A DNA stretch of 64,000 nt from Methylovirgula sp. (GTDB lineage: Bacteria; Pseudomonadota; Alphaproteobacteria; Rhizobiales; Beijerinckiaceae): NCBI RefSeq assembly GCF_037200945.1, contig NZ_JBBCGP010000001.1, positions 744,001 to 808,000 of the forward strand, read 5' to 3'. Within the stretch, counting starts at the first letter, position 1, and the number at the start of each line of letters is the position of its first letter. Position numbers and translations under genes: made by a program. Below the pieces are notes generated by a model. It searched no databases. It had not been told where the DNA came from and saw only the letters and a list, made by a program, of their open reading frames with translations. Below, piece by piece: positions 1-8,460 of the stretch.

Positions 1-1
1 C

Positions 2-463
2 AACCTCGACGAGAAAGTCATCAAGCGCCAGCGTGCCATCATCCTGTCGATGACGCAGCAGGAGCGGCGCAACCCCGACATTCTCAAAGCCTCGCGCAAG
101 AAACGCATCGCGGCAGGCTCTGGTACAAGAGTCGAGGATGTGAACCGGCTGTTGAAGCAGCATCGCGGCATGGCCGATATGATGAAACAGCTCGGCAGCG
201 CCAAGCGCGGGCCGCTGTCGCAAATGGCGTCCGCGCTCGGTATGGGCGGCGGCATGCCGGTGCCCTCGCCCGAACAGATTGCCGAATTGCAGAAACAGGC
301 CGGCGGCGGCGGAATGCCGAAAATACCGGAACTGCCAGCGGGTCTCCTGAACAATCCGCCGAAGAGTTTGCCCGGCCTGCCGGGTCTCGGCGGCGCCAAA
401 TTGCCGGGCGGTTTGCCCGGCCTTGGCGGCGGCGGATTCAATCCATTCGCAAAGAAGAAATAA
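2..463 (+). CDS. ffh: Signal recognition particle protein Ffh, 3' part
   Basis: This is the C-terminal end of the SRP GTPase that binds 4.5S RNA and signal sequences and delivers nascent membrane proteins to FtsY. The reading frame is open from base 2, so the gene starts outside the window. What is visible is the end of the M domain: the RNA-binding motif MTQQERRNPDIL and the run SRKKRIAAGSGT, followed by a long Gly/Pro/Leu-rich tail ending in Lys residues. The methionine-rich stretch (MADMMKQLG) is typical of the signal-peptide groove. The gene is followed after 27 bp by rpsP, the usual ffh-rpsP-rimM-trmD order. Identification is secure; the NG GTPase domain is not in view. Confidence 0.95.
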   Translation, partial: NLDEKVIKRQRAIILSMTQQERRNPDILKASRKKRIAAGSGTRVEDVNRLLKQHRGMADMMKQLGSAKRGPLSQMASALGMGGGMPVPSPEQIAELQKQAGGGGMPKIPELPAGLLNNPPKSLPGLPGLGGAKLPGGLPGLGGGGFNPFAKKK

Positions 464-490
464 CTCACTCGTTCGTTAGAAAGGAAAACA

Positions 491-856
491 ATGTCTCTGA
501 AAATTCGTCTCGCCCGTGGTGGCGCCAAGAAGCGCCCCTTCTATCGTGTCGTCGTCGCCGATTCGCGCATGCCACGTGATGGCCGCTTCATCGAAAAGCT
601 CGGCACGTTCGATCCGGTGAAGCCGAAGGACGCCGCTGATCGTCTCGTGCTCGATACCGAGAAGGCGAAGGCCTGGATCGCCAAGGGCGCACAGCCGACG
701 GATCGCGTGGCGCGCCTGCTCGATGGGCTCGGCGTTGTGAAGCGCGAAGCGCAGAATAATCCTGAGAAGGCGCAGCCGAAGAAGAAGGCGCAAGAACGCG
801 CCGCCGCCGCCGCCGCCAGGGCCGGCAAGGCCAGCGAAGAAGCCCCTGCGGCCTGA
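491..856 (+). CDS. rpsP: 30S ribosomal protein S16
   Basis: Small ribosomal subunit protein of 121 residues. The N-terminus [16 protein letters not shown] and the following [19 protein letters not shown] are the S16 signature. The last 40 residues form an Ala/Lys-rich extension ([16 protein letters not shown]), as is common in alphaproteobacterial S16. An AGAAAGG-like Shine-Dalgarno lies just before the ATG. It sits between ffh and rimM; rimM starts 2 bp after the stop, so the two are co-transcribed, which fits RimM's role in assembling the S16/S19 part of the 30S subunit. Confidence 0.97.
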   Translation: MSLKIRLARGGAKKRPFYRVVVADSRMPRDGRFIEKLGTFDPVKPKDAADRLVLDTEKAKAWIAKGAQPTDRVARLLDGLGVVKREAQNNPEKAQPKKKAQERAAAAAARAGKASEEAPAA

Positions 857-858
857 CG

Positions 859-1422
859 ATGCCGGAGGGCCGCTCCAATCCGTCCGCAGCGCAAGACCTC
901 GTGCTTGTCGGGCGGATCGGTGCGGCGCACGGGATCAAGGGCGACGTGCGCCTCGTCTCCTTCACCGAAGATCCGAAGGCGGTCGGCAGCTACGGGCCGC
1001 TGAGCGATGCCAGCGGTGCGCGGCGCTTTGAAATCGCCGCGCTGCGGCCGTTGAAGGATAATATTTTCGTCGCGCGTCTTGTCGGCATTTCGACACGCGA
1101 CGCGGCCGAGGCTCTGAACAATCTCGATCTTTATCTTCCCCGCGCGGCGCTGCCCGCGGCCGCGGACGATGAATTCTATCACGCCGATCTTCTCGGCCTG
1201 AGGGTCGTCGATAGCATGGGCGTCGAGATCGGCCGTGTGCTGAACGTGCTCAACTTCGGCGGCGGCGATATTCTTGAAATTGTGCCCGTCGACGGCGACG
1301 AAACGCTGCTCCTGCCGTTCACGAAAGCCTGCGTCCCAACAATCGATCTTACGCAAAAACGGCTTGTCGTCATCCCGCCGGTCGAAGTCGAAGCGACCCC
1401 CGAAGACGGCGGTCCGAACTGA
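859..1422 (+). CDS. rimM: 16S rRNA processing / 30S maturation protein RimM
   Basis: Ribosome maturation factor of 187 residues that binds S19 and assists assembly of the 30S head. The N-terminal RimM beta-barrel is recognisable by [20 protein letters not shown] (about residues 15-34). The C-terminal PRC-barrel contains [14 protein letters not shown] and ends in the conserved [15 protein letters not shown]. It starts 2 bp after rpsP, and its TGA stop shares one base with the trmD start (TGATG), indicating translational coupling. Length and context are standard. Confidence 0.96.
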   Translation: MPEGRSNPSAAQDLVLVGRIGAAHGIKGDVRLVSFTEDPKAVGSYGPLSDASGARRFEIAALRPLKDNIFVARLVGISTRDAAEALNNLDLYLPRAALPAAADDEFYHADLLGLRVVDSMGVEIGRVLNVLNFGGGDILEIVPVDGDETLLLPFTKACVPTIDLTQKRLVVIPPVEVEATPEDGGPN

Positions 1423-2138
1423 TGTGGCGCGCGACCATCCTCACGCTCTTTCCGGAAATGTTTCCGGGATCGCTTGGGCTTTCGCTGGCCGGCGACGCGT
1501 TGAAGCGCGGCGTGTGGCAGCTTGAAGCGATCGACATCCGCACGCATGGGCTTGGCAAACATCGCAGTGTCGATGACACGCCAGCCGGCGGCGGCGCCGG
1601 CATGGTGATGCGCGCCGATGTGCTCGCCGCAAGTCTCGATGCGGCGCTGGCATCGGACGATCCGCGCCCACGGCTACTCATGAGCCCGCGCGGAAAGCCG
1701 CTGACGCAGGCGCGCGTTCGCGACCTCGCCGCCGGGCCGGGCGCTGCGATCATCTGCGGTCGTTTTGAGGGCGTCGACGAGCGCCTGATTGCCGCACGGC
1801 AGCTCGAAGAAATCTCGGTCGGCGATTACGTGCTGTCGGGCGGCGAACCGGCAGCACTTGTCTTGCTCGATGCCGCCGTGCGCTTGCTGCCGGGTGTCAT
1901 GGGCAAGGAAGAATCCGGCGCGGAAGAAAGCTTCGAGAACGGGTTGCTCGAATATCCGCACTATACAAAGCCGCGCGTTTTCGAGGGCCGCGAAATCCCC
2001 GAAATTCTGCTCTCCGGCGCTCATGGCAAAATCGCCGCATGGCGCGAGGCCGAAGCGCGCGCGCTGACCGAAGCACGCCGGCCGGATTTGCTCAAGTCGC
2101 CGTCATTGCGAGCGAAGCGAAGCAATCCAGACTCATGA
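1422..2138 (+). CDS. trmD: tRNA (guanine-N1)-methyltransferase TrmD, with repeat-encoded C-terminal tail
   Basis: SAM-dependent SPOUT methyltransferase that makes m1G37 in tRNA and prevents +1 frameshifting. It has 238 residues. Family motifs are present: [11 protein letters not shown] at the N-terminus, [23 protein letters not shown] and the trefoil-knot SAM site [15 protein letters not shown], then [12 protein letters not shown]. The last about 13 residues ([13 protein letters not shown]) are not family sequence: they are translated from an interspersed palindromic repeat that overlaps the end of the gene. rplS, which usually follows trmD, is not here but 46 kb away on the other strand. Confidence 0.95.
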   Translation: MWRATILTLFPEMFPGSLGLSLAGDALKRGVWQLEAIDIRTHGLGKHRSVDDTPAGGGAGMVMRADVLAASLDAALASDDPRPRLLMSPRGKPLTQARVRDLAAGPGAAIICGRFEGVDERLIAARQLEEISVGDYVLSGGEPAALVLLDAAVRLLPGVMGKEESGAEESFENGLLEYPHYTKPRVFEGREIPEILLSGAHGKIAAWREAEARALTEARRPDLLKSPSLRAKRSNPDS

Positions 2139-2172
2139 CCGGATCGCTTTGGCGCTCGCGCCTCGCGATGAC
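2101..2172. repeat. Interspersed palindromic repeat (type A), overlaps trmD 3' end
   Basis: Two imperfectly complementary arms (CGTCATTGCGAGCGAAGC... and ...GCGCTCGCGCCTCGCGATGAC) flank a short centre. A related copy occurs at 19462-19535. When the left arm is read in the trmD frame it gives the peptide SLRAKRSNP, a tail seen on many proteins of this bacterial group. The element separates the convergent trmD and YjbQ genes and could act as a bidirectional transcription stop. The boundaries are read by eye. Confidence 0.8.
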
Positions 2173-2173
2173 C

Positions 2174-2593
2174 TCACTCCCCGATCACATGCAGCACGAT
2201 CTCGCGCCGGTGCGGTTCCCGGCGATGTTCAAAGAGATAAATGCCCTGCCAGGTGCCGAGCAGCAATTCGCCGTCACGCATGGGAATTGAAAGCTGCGTC
2301 TGCGTCAGCGCGGCGCGAATATGCGCCGGCATGTCGTCTGGTCCTTCGGACTCATGCACGTAAAGCCCGCGGCCCTCCGGCACGATCTTGGCGAAGAAGG
2401 TCTGCAAATCCTTGCACACATCAGGATCGGCATTTTCCTGAATCAGAAGCGATGCGGACGTGTGCCGGCAATAGACGGTCAGCAGTCCTTCATTGATATC
2501 GACATGGACGAGCCGTTCTTTGATCGCGGCGGTGATCTCGACAAGACCCTGACCGTGCGTCTCGACGACAAGGCGGTGCAGCGACTGCCGCAT
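2174..2593 (-). CDS. YjbQ family protein (UPF0047)
   Basis: Protein of 139 residues in the YjbQ/UPF0047 family, small homotrimeric proteins for which weak thiamine-phosphate synthase activity has been reported; the true cellular role is unclear. Family motifs are clear: VYCRHTSASLLIQENADPDV (about residues 40-59), the segment HESEGPDDMPAHI with its conserved acidic and His residues, and the C-terminal LGTWQGIYLFEHR. The gene converges on trmD with a repeat between them. It has no obvious functional link to its neighbours. Confidence 0.9.
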   Translation of the reverse strand: MRQSLHRLVVETHGQGLVEITAAIKERLVHVDINEGLLTVYCRHTSASLLIQENADPDVCKDLQTFFAKIVPEGRGLYVHESEGPDDMPAHIRAALTQTQLSIPMRDGELLLGTWQGIYLFEHRREPHRREIVLHVIGE

Positions 2594-2629
2594 ATAAAGC
2601 TTTCCCGGTTCTGATGAGGCGCGAGGATT

Positions 2630-2686
2630 CTTTTTTGACGCGTTTCTTCACGCGAACCGGTCCCCACTTCGCCGGAAAACGCTTTC
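2630..2686. repeat. Interspersed repeat (type C), between YjbQ and HPr genes
   Basis: The segment TTTTTGACGCGTTTC..CACGCGAACCGGT..CCACTTCGCCGGAAAACGC matches, from memory, a dispersed intergenic element of Hyphomicrobiales (complement: CGTTTTCCGGCGAAGTGGGG). A related copy is at 47169-47215. It fills the gap between the YjbQ start and the HPr stop. A role in 3'-end formation of the HPr transcript is possible but not shown. Confidence 0.6.
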
Positions 2687-2687
2687 G

Positions 2688-2999
2688 TTATTCGTCTTCG
2701 CCGAACCTGTTGCCGATCAAGGTGGCCAGAGCATTAAGCACTTCCTCGGCCTCCTGCCCCTTCGCAGTGACGACGATGGATGAGCCAATGCCGGCGCCAA
2801 GCGTCAGAATGCCCATGATCGATGTGCCGCCCACCGTCTCACCGGCGCGGCTCACCGTGACTTCGGCGACGAATTGCTCGACGCATTGAACGAATTTTGC
2901 CGTGGCGCGCGCGTGCAAGCCCTTGCGATTGATGATCTCGATTTCGCGCACGAGCGTGCCGTCATCGGCGGCGGGGACAGGTTGCGATGTATCGGTCAT
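2688..2999 (-). CDS. HPr-family phosphocarrier protein (PTS-Ntr type)
   Basis: Small phosphocarrier of 103 residues. The active-site histidine lies in NRKGLHARATAKFV (His29), and the regulatory serine that HprK would phosphorylate lies in GGTSIMGILTLGAG (about Ser60). The chosen ATG overlaps the EIIA stop by 4 bp (ATGA). The order hprK, EIIA-Man, HPr with no sugar permease is the alphaproteobacterial nitrogen/regulatory PTS, in which phosphorylation signals carbon and nitrogen status instead of transporting sugar. Enzyme I is not in the window. Confidence 0.94.
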   Translation of the reverse strand: MTDTSQPVPAADDGTLVREIEIINRKGLHARATAKFVQCVEQFVAEVTVSRAGETVGGTSIMGILTLGAGIGSSIVVTAKGQEAEEVLNALATLIGNRFGEDE

Positions 3000-3406
3000 T
3001 TTCCGCCGAGCACCCGACTTGCGACGTAGATATATTTGCGGCCGGCGTCCTGCGCCTGCAACACGGCTTGTTCCAGGCTCGTCGTATCGCGGATCGAAGC
3101 GAGCTTGATCAGCATCGGCAGATTGATCCCGGCGACAACTTCCACCTGGCCGCCATTCATGACCGAAATGGCGAGATTGGATGGCGTGCCGCCGAACATA
3201 TCGGTGAGAACGACAACGCCAATGCCGCGATCCACCTGCTTCACAGCCGCGAGGATATCCTTGCGGCGTTCTTCCATATCGTCCTCGGGGCCGATGGAAA
3301 CAGTGGCGATCTGCTTCTGCGGGCCGACGACATGTTCGAGCGCCGCGCGGAATTCGGTGGCCAGATGGCCGTGGGTGACGAGCACCATGCCGATCATCGA
3401 CAGCAA
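2996..3406 (-). CDS. PTS EIIA component, mannose family (regulatory)
   Basis: Protein of 136 residues with the EIIA-Man fold. The N-terminal MIGMVLVTHGHLA carries the phosphorylated histidine (His12 counted from the first Met), and VVVLTDMFGGTPSNLA is the second family motif. No EIIB, EIIC or EIID is adjacent, so it is a regulatory phosphate acceptor downstream of HPr, not part of a transporter. The start could also be the second Met (residue 4). It overlaps the HPr gene by 4 bp and lies about 210 bp downstream of hprK. Confidence 0.93.
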   Translation of the reverse strand: MLSMIGMVLVTHGHLATEFRAALEHVVGPQKQIATVSIGPEDDMEERRKDILAAVKQVDRGIGVVVLTDMFGGTPSNLAISVMNGGQVEVVAGINLPMLIKLASIRDTTSLEQAVLQAQDAGRKYIYVASRVLGGK

Positions 3407-3614
3407 CGCCTCCGGCCACGATGGCGCGATGAGCCGCGCAGGGCGAATGGCGAAACGCCGAGACTGCCGTTCATTTCTTGCTCTTCGATCTCAGGCGGTG
3501 AAGACGGTCGCAAATTCAAGTCCAGGCTTCGAGGCGCTTTTTTTCCGGACGCAATTGGGGACGCCATCTTGTGCAGCGCGGCGAAATTCGCAAGAGGAAT
3601 GACGCCCTCCTGCG

Positions 3615-4085
3615 TCAGATTGCCCCAAATTGTCGAAGCCGGGCAAAAACGGCACGCGCCGAATCGGACGCGGAGCCAGCCTTCGCCAAAGCCAAGAGCG
3701 GCAAATCTACGCCACAAAGCGTAACAGAAGCGTTGATCGCCTCGGGATAGCGAAGCATCTGTTCCGGTTGAAAAATGTCGATGACAAGCCGGACAATAGC
3801 GGCCGGCTCGGCACCGATCTCCAGAATCCCGACGCCGCGCTGCTCGATCTGGCCGCGGATGGCCGGATGCCCGCGCGCAATTAACCGGCCGTGGCTCGCG
3901 GAGAGAAGCAGCCGGTCGTCGCCGATCAGCGCGCCGAAAAGCGCTGCCTGGGCCGCGGCATCCAATAGAGCCAGCACCAGACTGCTTTTACCAATGCCAG
4001 ATACGCCACGGATGACGATCCCTGCCTCGCCGACCACGACGCCGCTGGCGTGGATTGCAACGGGCGCGGTCGCCTCTGCGCTCAC
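3615..4085 (-). CDS. hprK: HPr kinase/phosphorylase, short alphaproteobacterial form
   Basis: Protein of 156 residues corresponding only to the C-terminal catalytic domain of HprK, which phosphorylates HPr on serine and reverses the reaction. The P-loop GVSGIGKSS is at about residues 27-35, the acidic pair GDDRLLL at 56-57 and the HprK signature EQRGVGIL at about 81-88. The N-terminal domain of firmicute enzymes is absent, as is normal in alphaproteobacteria. The start overlaps the chvG stop by 4 bp, tying the PTS to the ChvG/ChvI two-component system in one transcription unit. Confidence 0.93.
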   Translation of the reverse strand: MSAEATAPVAIHASGVVVGEAGIVIRGVSGIGKSSLVLALLDAAAQAALFGALIGDDRLLLSASHGRLIARGHPAIRGQIEQRGVGILEIGAEPAAIVRLVIDIFQPEQMLRYPEAINASVTLCGVDLPLLALAKAGSASDSARAVFARLRQFGAI

Positions 4086-5908
4086 CGCGCCGCCCGGATC
4101 CAGACAATGAAGCGTGCGCCGAGGATGATAGGTGTTCCGTCCCTGCTCGTGGCGATCCGGTTCATCGCGCGGATACGGCCACCGTGCGCCTCGATGATCT
4201 GGCGCGAAATCGAAAGCCCAAGTCCCGAATTCTGGCCGAAGCCATGATTGGGGCGGTCGGTATAAAAGCGTTCGAAAATGCGCTCGAACGCGTCGGCGGG
4301 AATGCCCGGCCCGTCGTCATCGACGACGATCTCAAACCCGTCCGTCAGCAGCCCATTGGTGAGCGCGCTCTTTGCCGGGCGCAGGCCGACGCGCACGCTG
4401 CCGGCGGGCTGTGAAAAGGATTTCGCGTTATCGATGAGGTTGTTGAAAACTTGGCCCAGACGCGAATCATGGCCGAGGACGATGAAACTGTTCTTTTTCG
4501 CATCTTCATTGTTGGCGAGATCGAGCGTCACCTGCACGCTTTCATGCTCCGCATGATTGGCCATCGTCACCACGGTGAGGATGATACGCGAGAGATCGAC
4601 CGGCTCCATGTCGGCGCGCGCCAGTTCGGCATCGAGCCGCGACGCATCGGAAATATCGCTGATCAGCCGATCAAGCCGGCGCACGTCGTGCTGAATGATG
4701 GCTAACAGGCGCGCATGCGATTCCGGATTGCGAGCGATCGGCAAAGTCTCGACGGCGCTACGCAAGGAGGTCAACGGGTTCTTGAGTTCGTGGGCCACGT
4801 CGGCGGCGAAACTTTCAATCGCGTCCATGCGATTGTAGAGCGCCCGCGTCATGTCGCGCAGCGCGCCGGACAAATGACCGATCTCGTCGCTGCGATTGGT
4901 GAAATCTGGAATTTCCTGGCGTGATTTGATGCCGCGGCGTACCCGCTCGGCCGCTTCCGCCAGCCGGTGCATCGGCCCCGCGATCGTGCCCGCGAGCAGC
5001 AGAGACAAGAGCAGCATGATCGCGGCCGAAACCAGGAAGACGCGGATGATCGCCCAGCGTTCCGAAGCGATGATCTTGTCAATGTCGCCGCCTTGCGTCG
5101 AAAGCAGCAATGCGCCGCGGACGGTGCGCAAAAGCTCAATCGGCACCGCGACGGAGACGATCGTCTCACCCTTGTTATTCATCCGCACAATCGACTGCGC
5201 CTGGCCGTCGAGCGCGCGAGAGACTTCGGGATAGGTCCGACCGTTGGCAATGCCAATATCTTCGTAGAGCGGCAATTCGTTATAGGTGAACGAGCGTTTC
5301 ATCACGGCCCAGACGCGTTCGAGCCAGTTTCCTGCCTCGTCGCTCTGCGGCGGCAAATCGAGCCGAAGGATGTCGCCGCGGGCGCTCAGCGCGCGGGAAT
5401 CGAGCAGCAGATAACCATCGCGGTCGTAAATGCGCGCCCGCGTGCGCGTTGGCGAAACAAGGCGGCGCAGCACGGGCCCGACGCGCTCGGGATTGATGGA
5501 AAATTCGAGCGACGGCCGGCTTTCGTCGGCAATGCCGGCACGTTCGCCAGGCACCATCTGCAGAAGCTTTTCCGGATCAACGGTGATCGAATCCGTCGCA
5601 ACAGTCGCCGAGGCCGCAACCGCCGCGGCGATGATCTCGCCTTGCGTCTGCAGGCTCTGCACTCGCGCGTCGATGAGACCTTCGCGAAACTGATTGAGAT
5701 AAAGAAAACCGAGCAGCAACGCGACGAGGCCGCCGAGGTTGAGAACCACGATGCGGCGCGTCAGCGATGACGAAAAACGGACTGCGACCGCGCGCTCGAC
5801 CGTGCGGACACGCCGCAACACGCGCCAGCCGAAAGTACGCCGCCGACTGCGCTTGCGCGGCGTTTCGAGGGCCTGATCGAACTGCTGCTCGTGCGCGTCG
5901 ACGCTCAT
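4082..5908 (-). CDS. chvG: Sensor histidine kinase ChvG (ExoS)
   Basis: Membrane histidine kinase of 608 residues. A basic cytoplasmic N-terminus leads to a membrane helix at about 52-72. A periplasmic sensor domain follows (about 75-285), then a second helix (about 287-310), HAMP, the HisKA box with His373 (VAHELKNPLTSL), and a HATPase domain with DDDGPGIP, FERFYTD and GLGLSISRQI. ChvG/ExoS responds to acid and envelope stress and controls exopolysaccharide and host or acid adaptation genes in rhizobia and Agrobacterium. It lies 14 bp downstream of chvI and overlaps hprK by 4 bp. Confidence 0.94.
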   Translation of the reverse strand: MSVDAHEQQFDQALETPRKRSRRRTFGWRVLRRVRTVERAVAVRFSSSLTRRIVVLNLGGLVALLLGFLYLNQFREGLIDARVQSLQTQGEIIAAAVAASATVATDSITVDPEKLLQMVPGERAGIADESRPSLEFSINPERVGPVLRRLVSPTRTRARIYDRDGYLLLDSRALSARGDILRLDLPPQSDEAGNWLERVWAVMKRSFTYNELPLYEDIGIANGRTYPEVSRALDGQAQSIVRMNNKGETIVSVAVPIELLRTVRGALLLSTQGGDIDKIIASERWAIIRVFLVSAAIMLLLSLLLAGTIAGPMHRLAEAAERVRRGIKSRQEIPDFTNRSDEIGHLSGALRDMTRALYNRMDAIESFAADVAHELKNPLTSLRSAVETLPIARNPESHARLLAIIQHDVRRLDRLISDISDASRLDAELARADMEPVDLSRIILTVVTMANHAEHESVQVTLDLANNEDAKKNSFIVLGHDSRLGQVFNNLIDNAKSFSQPAGSVRVGLRPAKSALTNGLLTDGFEIVVDDDGPGIPADAFERIFERFYTDRPNHGFGQNSGLGLSISRQIIEAHGGRIRAMNRIATSRDGTPIILGARFIVWIRAAR

Positions 5909-5922
5909 TCAGTACGCCGCGA

Positions 5923-6624
5923 TCATTCCTTGAAACGATAACCGACGCCGTAAAGCGTTTCGATCATCTCGAAGTCGTCATCGACGGCTTTGAATTTCTT
6001 GCGCAGACGCTTGATGTGGCTATCGATCGTGCGGTCGTCGACATAGACCTGATCGTCGTAAGCCGCATCCATCAGCGCGTTGCGGCTCTTCACTACGCCG
6101 GGACGCGTGGCGAGCGCCTGGAGGATGAGGAATTCGGTCACGGTGAGCGTCACCGGATCATTTTTCCAGGTGCAGGTGTGACGCTCGGGGTCCATCTTGA
6201 GCGGGCCGCGCTCGAGAATCTTGGCCTCGGATTCCTTCTGCGCCGCCGCTTCCTTAGGATTGGCACGGCGTAGAATGGCGCGGACGCGCTCAACGAGCAG
6301 GCGTTGCGAGAAGGGTTTGCGGATGAAATCGTCGGCGCCCATCTTGAGACCGAACAATTCATCGATCTCCTCATCCTTCGAGGTGAGGAAGATCACCGGC
6401 AAATCGGACTTCTGCCGCAGCCGCCGCAAAAGCTCCATGCCGTCCATGCGCGGCATTTTGATATCGAAAATGGCGAGATCGGGCGGGTTGGTCTTCAAGC
6501 CGTCGAGCGCCGTCGAACCATCGGTGTAGGTCTGCACCCGATACCCCTCGCCTTCGAGGGCTATGGAAACCGATGTGAGAATGTTGCGGTCGTCATCGAC
6601 CAAGGCGATCGTCGGCATCAACAC
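5923..6624 (-). CDS. chvI: Response regulator ChvI, OmpR family
   Basis: DNA-binding response regulator of 233 residues. The receiver domain has the acidic pocket VDDD, the phospho-acceptor Asp54 ([12 protein letters not shown]) and the switch Lys in FIRKPF. The C-terminal winged helix contains [13 protein letters not shown] and [14 protein letters not shown] and ends in GVGYRFKE, the OmpR/PhoB signature. The ATG of MPTIALVDD (6 bp further in) is an equally good start. It is the first gene of the chvI-chvG-hprK-EIIA-HPr unit and is divergent from the HugZ-like gene across 260 bp. Confidence 0.94.
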   Translation of the reverse strand: MLMPTIALVDDDRNILTSVSIALEGEGYRVQTYTDGSTALDGLKTNPPDLAIFDIKMPRMDGMELLRRLRQKSDLPVIFLTSKDEEIDELFGLKMGADDFIRKPFSQRLLVERVRAILRRANPKEAAAQKESEAKILERGPLKMDPERHTCTWKNDPVTLTVTEFLILQALATRPGVVKSRNALMDAAYDDQVYVDDRTIDSHIKRLRKKFKAVDDDFEMIETLYGVGYRFKE

Positions 6625-6884
6625 TCCTCAGATTAAAGGGCCGAGTCTTGTAAGAAGCTGCCGGTTGGCAGGGCGACGTAGTTCAACCGTCAGCGCATGA
6701 ACACGACGTGAGGGACGCCTCTTCCGCCCCACGCGGTACGCAGCGGGAAGCTCCGTGAGCTTGAGGGCCGAAATGAGGCCATTCCCCGCATCTTTGCAAT
6801 GCATACCATTAGAACTATAGGGGAATCCAGCCCTGAAGCCTTTGAAAGCAAAGCTTTAGATTCCGCCGCCCCCGAAACAAGGAC

Positions 6885-7652
6885 TTGCCCATGACCGGTT
6901 CCGACGCGGCCGAAAGCCCGCCCGAAGGCCAGAAATTCGATCCCATTGCCGAGGCCAAGCGGCTTCTGCGATCAACGCGCTGGGCCTCGCTGGCGACGCT
7001 GGTGCCGGACTCGGGCTCCCCTTTCGCTACCCTCGTCAATGTCGCCAGCGCTCCGGATGGTAGCCCTATCCTCTTGATATCGCGCCTTTCCGCGCATCGA
7101 AAACATATCGCCGTCGATCCCCGCGTCTCGCTGCTCTACTATCTGTCGAAGAAGGGCGATCCGCTCGCCCATCCGCGCCTGACCCTCAACGGGCACGCGT
7201 CCATCGTCGATGAACCGGCGGCGCTGGCGAATTTGCGGGCCCGCTTCCTCGTCCGGCACCCCAAATCCGCGCTTTATGCCGATTTTCCCGATTTCGCATT
7301 TTTTCGTGTGGACCTCGAAAGCGTCCATATGAACGGCGGTTTCGGCCGCGCTGCGCCCGGTTTGACGACCGCGCAAATCCTCACACCGATCGAGGGCAAG
7401 AGCGAGCTGATCGCCACTGAGGCCGGCGCGCTGGCGCATGTGAACCAGGATCATGCCGATTTCGCCCCGCTCCTCGCGGCCGCGTTCGGGGAGAACAGCG
7501 GCCATTGGCGCACCCTCGGCTTCGATCCCGAGGGCGTCGATCTCGGCAATGACGATGTGATTTTGCGGTTGCCATTCCCCGCGCCAATCGCGACGCCAAC
7601 CGAATTGCGCCAGGCGCTGGTCGCCCTCGCGCACGCGGCGCGCGAGCATTAG
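6885..7652 (+). CDS. HugZ-like pyridoxamine 5'-phosphate oxidase-family protein
   Basis: Protein of 255 residues with an N-terminal split-barrel flavin/heme-binding domain (LLRSTRWASLATL to FFRVDLESVHMNGGFGRA) and a C-terminal DUF2470-like domain (LAHVNQDHADFAPLL). Members of the HugZ family bind or degrade heme, or act as general PNPOx-like proteins. The His in HVNQDHAD matches the conserved C-terminal His motif. The neighbouring ccm genes also concern heme, which is suggestive only. The ATG codes MPMTGSD; the second Met (6 bp in) is also possible. Confidence 0.85.
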   Translation: MPMTGSDAAESPPEGQKFDPIAEAKRLLRSTRWASLATLVPDSGSPFATLVNVASAPDGSPILLISRLSAHRKHIAVDPRVSLLYYLSKKGDPLAHPRLTLNGHASIVDEPAALANLRARFLVRHPKSALYADFPDFAFFRVDLESVHMNGGFGRAAPGLTTAQILTPIEGKSELIATEAGALAHVNQDHADFAPLLAAAFGENSGHWRTLGFDPEGVDLGNDDVILRLPFPAPIATPTELRQALVALAHAAREH

Positions 7653-7669
7653 CGATTAGAATTGGGTGA

Positions 7670-8296
7670 TTATTTCCGCGCCGCCTCGATCTGCGGCCAG
7701 ATGGCGTTTTCCAGCGTAGCGTCGTCGATCGGCCCAACGAATTTGAAGGCGATCGTCCCATCGCCCTTGATGACATAGGTCTCGGGCACGCCGTAGACGC
7801 CGAAGTCGATGCCGGTGCGACCGCTCAAATCAACGCCGATCGCCGAATAGGGATCACCCTCCAGGCCGAGATAACGGCGGGTGTTCTCCGGCTGATCCTT
7901 GTAGGCGATGCCGACCAGTTTGACGCCCTCTGCCGCGAGGCGCTTGTCCTGCGAGAGCGCGACGAGCTGCGGATTTTCCTCGTGGCAGGGGCCGCACCAC
8001 GAGGCGAAGATATTCACGATCGTCACATGGCCCTGGCGTAAATCCTTGTCGGACAGGCCGGGCACATTGGTGAGCAGCGCGGGCAAATTGAATTGCGGCG
8101 CAGACTTGTTCAGAAGCGCCGAGGGCAGCCGCGAGGGATCGCCATCAAAGAGCCGCACGAACAGCAGGCCCATCACCGCAACGAAGATGATCAGCGGCAG
8201 ATAGGCGAGCGGCAAGCGGCGCGGTTTCGGCGCGGGCGCATCTTCGGCAGGCGTGTCTTGGGACTGAGTGTCCTGGGACGGCGAACTGACGCTCAA
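7670..8296 (-). CDS. ccmG: Thiol:disulfide interchange protein CcmG/DsbE
   Basis: Membrane-anchored periplasmic thioredoxin of 208 residues that keeps apocytochrome c cysteines reduced for heme attachment. After an acidic/Pro-rich N-terminus there is one membrane helix (about 28-47, LAYLPLIIFVAVMGLLFVRL). The active site WCGPCHEENP follows, then the CcmG-specific GVPETYVI with the cis-Pro region. The gene overlaps ccmD by 4 bp and is the last gene of the ccmCDG unit. Confidence 0.94.
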   Translation of the reverse strand: MSVSSPSQDTQSQDTPAEDAPAPKPRRLPLAYLPLIIFVAVMGLLFVRLFDGDPSRLPSALLNKSAPQFNLPALLTNVPGLSDKDLRQGHVTIVNIFASWCGPCHEENPQLVALSQDKRLAAEGVKLVGIAYKDQPENTRRYLGLEGDPYSAIGVDLSGRTGIDFGVYGVPETYVIKGDGTIAFKFVGPIDDATLENAIWPQIEAARK

Positions 8297-8460
8297 GAAT
8301 TTGAATCCTGCTTACGGCGGGTTCGCGTCTCGACGCGCTCAAGGCTTTTCCTGAGCGAACGATAATCGCCCAGCGTGCCGATCACCATGCCACCGATGAC
8401 GACGAAGGCGATGGCATAGGCGGCGATCACGAAGCCGATATGCGGGGCGGCGAAATTCAT
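8293..8460 (-). CDS. ccmD: Heme exporter protein CcmD
   Basis: Very small membrane protein of 55 residues: one hydrophobic helix (about 8-30, VIAAYAIAFVVIGGMVIG) followed by a basic tail (YRSLRKSLERVETRTRRK). This is the standard CcmD layout. CcmD stabilises the CcmABC complex and helps release holo-CcmE. The start ATG overlaps the ccmC stop by 4 bp and the stop overlaps ccmG by 4 bp, so position alone supports the call. Confidence 0.92.
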   Translation of the reverse strand: MNFAAPHIGFVIAAYAIAFVVIGGMVIGTLGDYRSLRKSLERVETRTRRKQDSNS

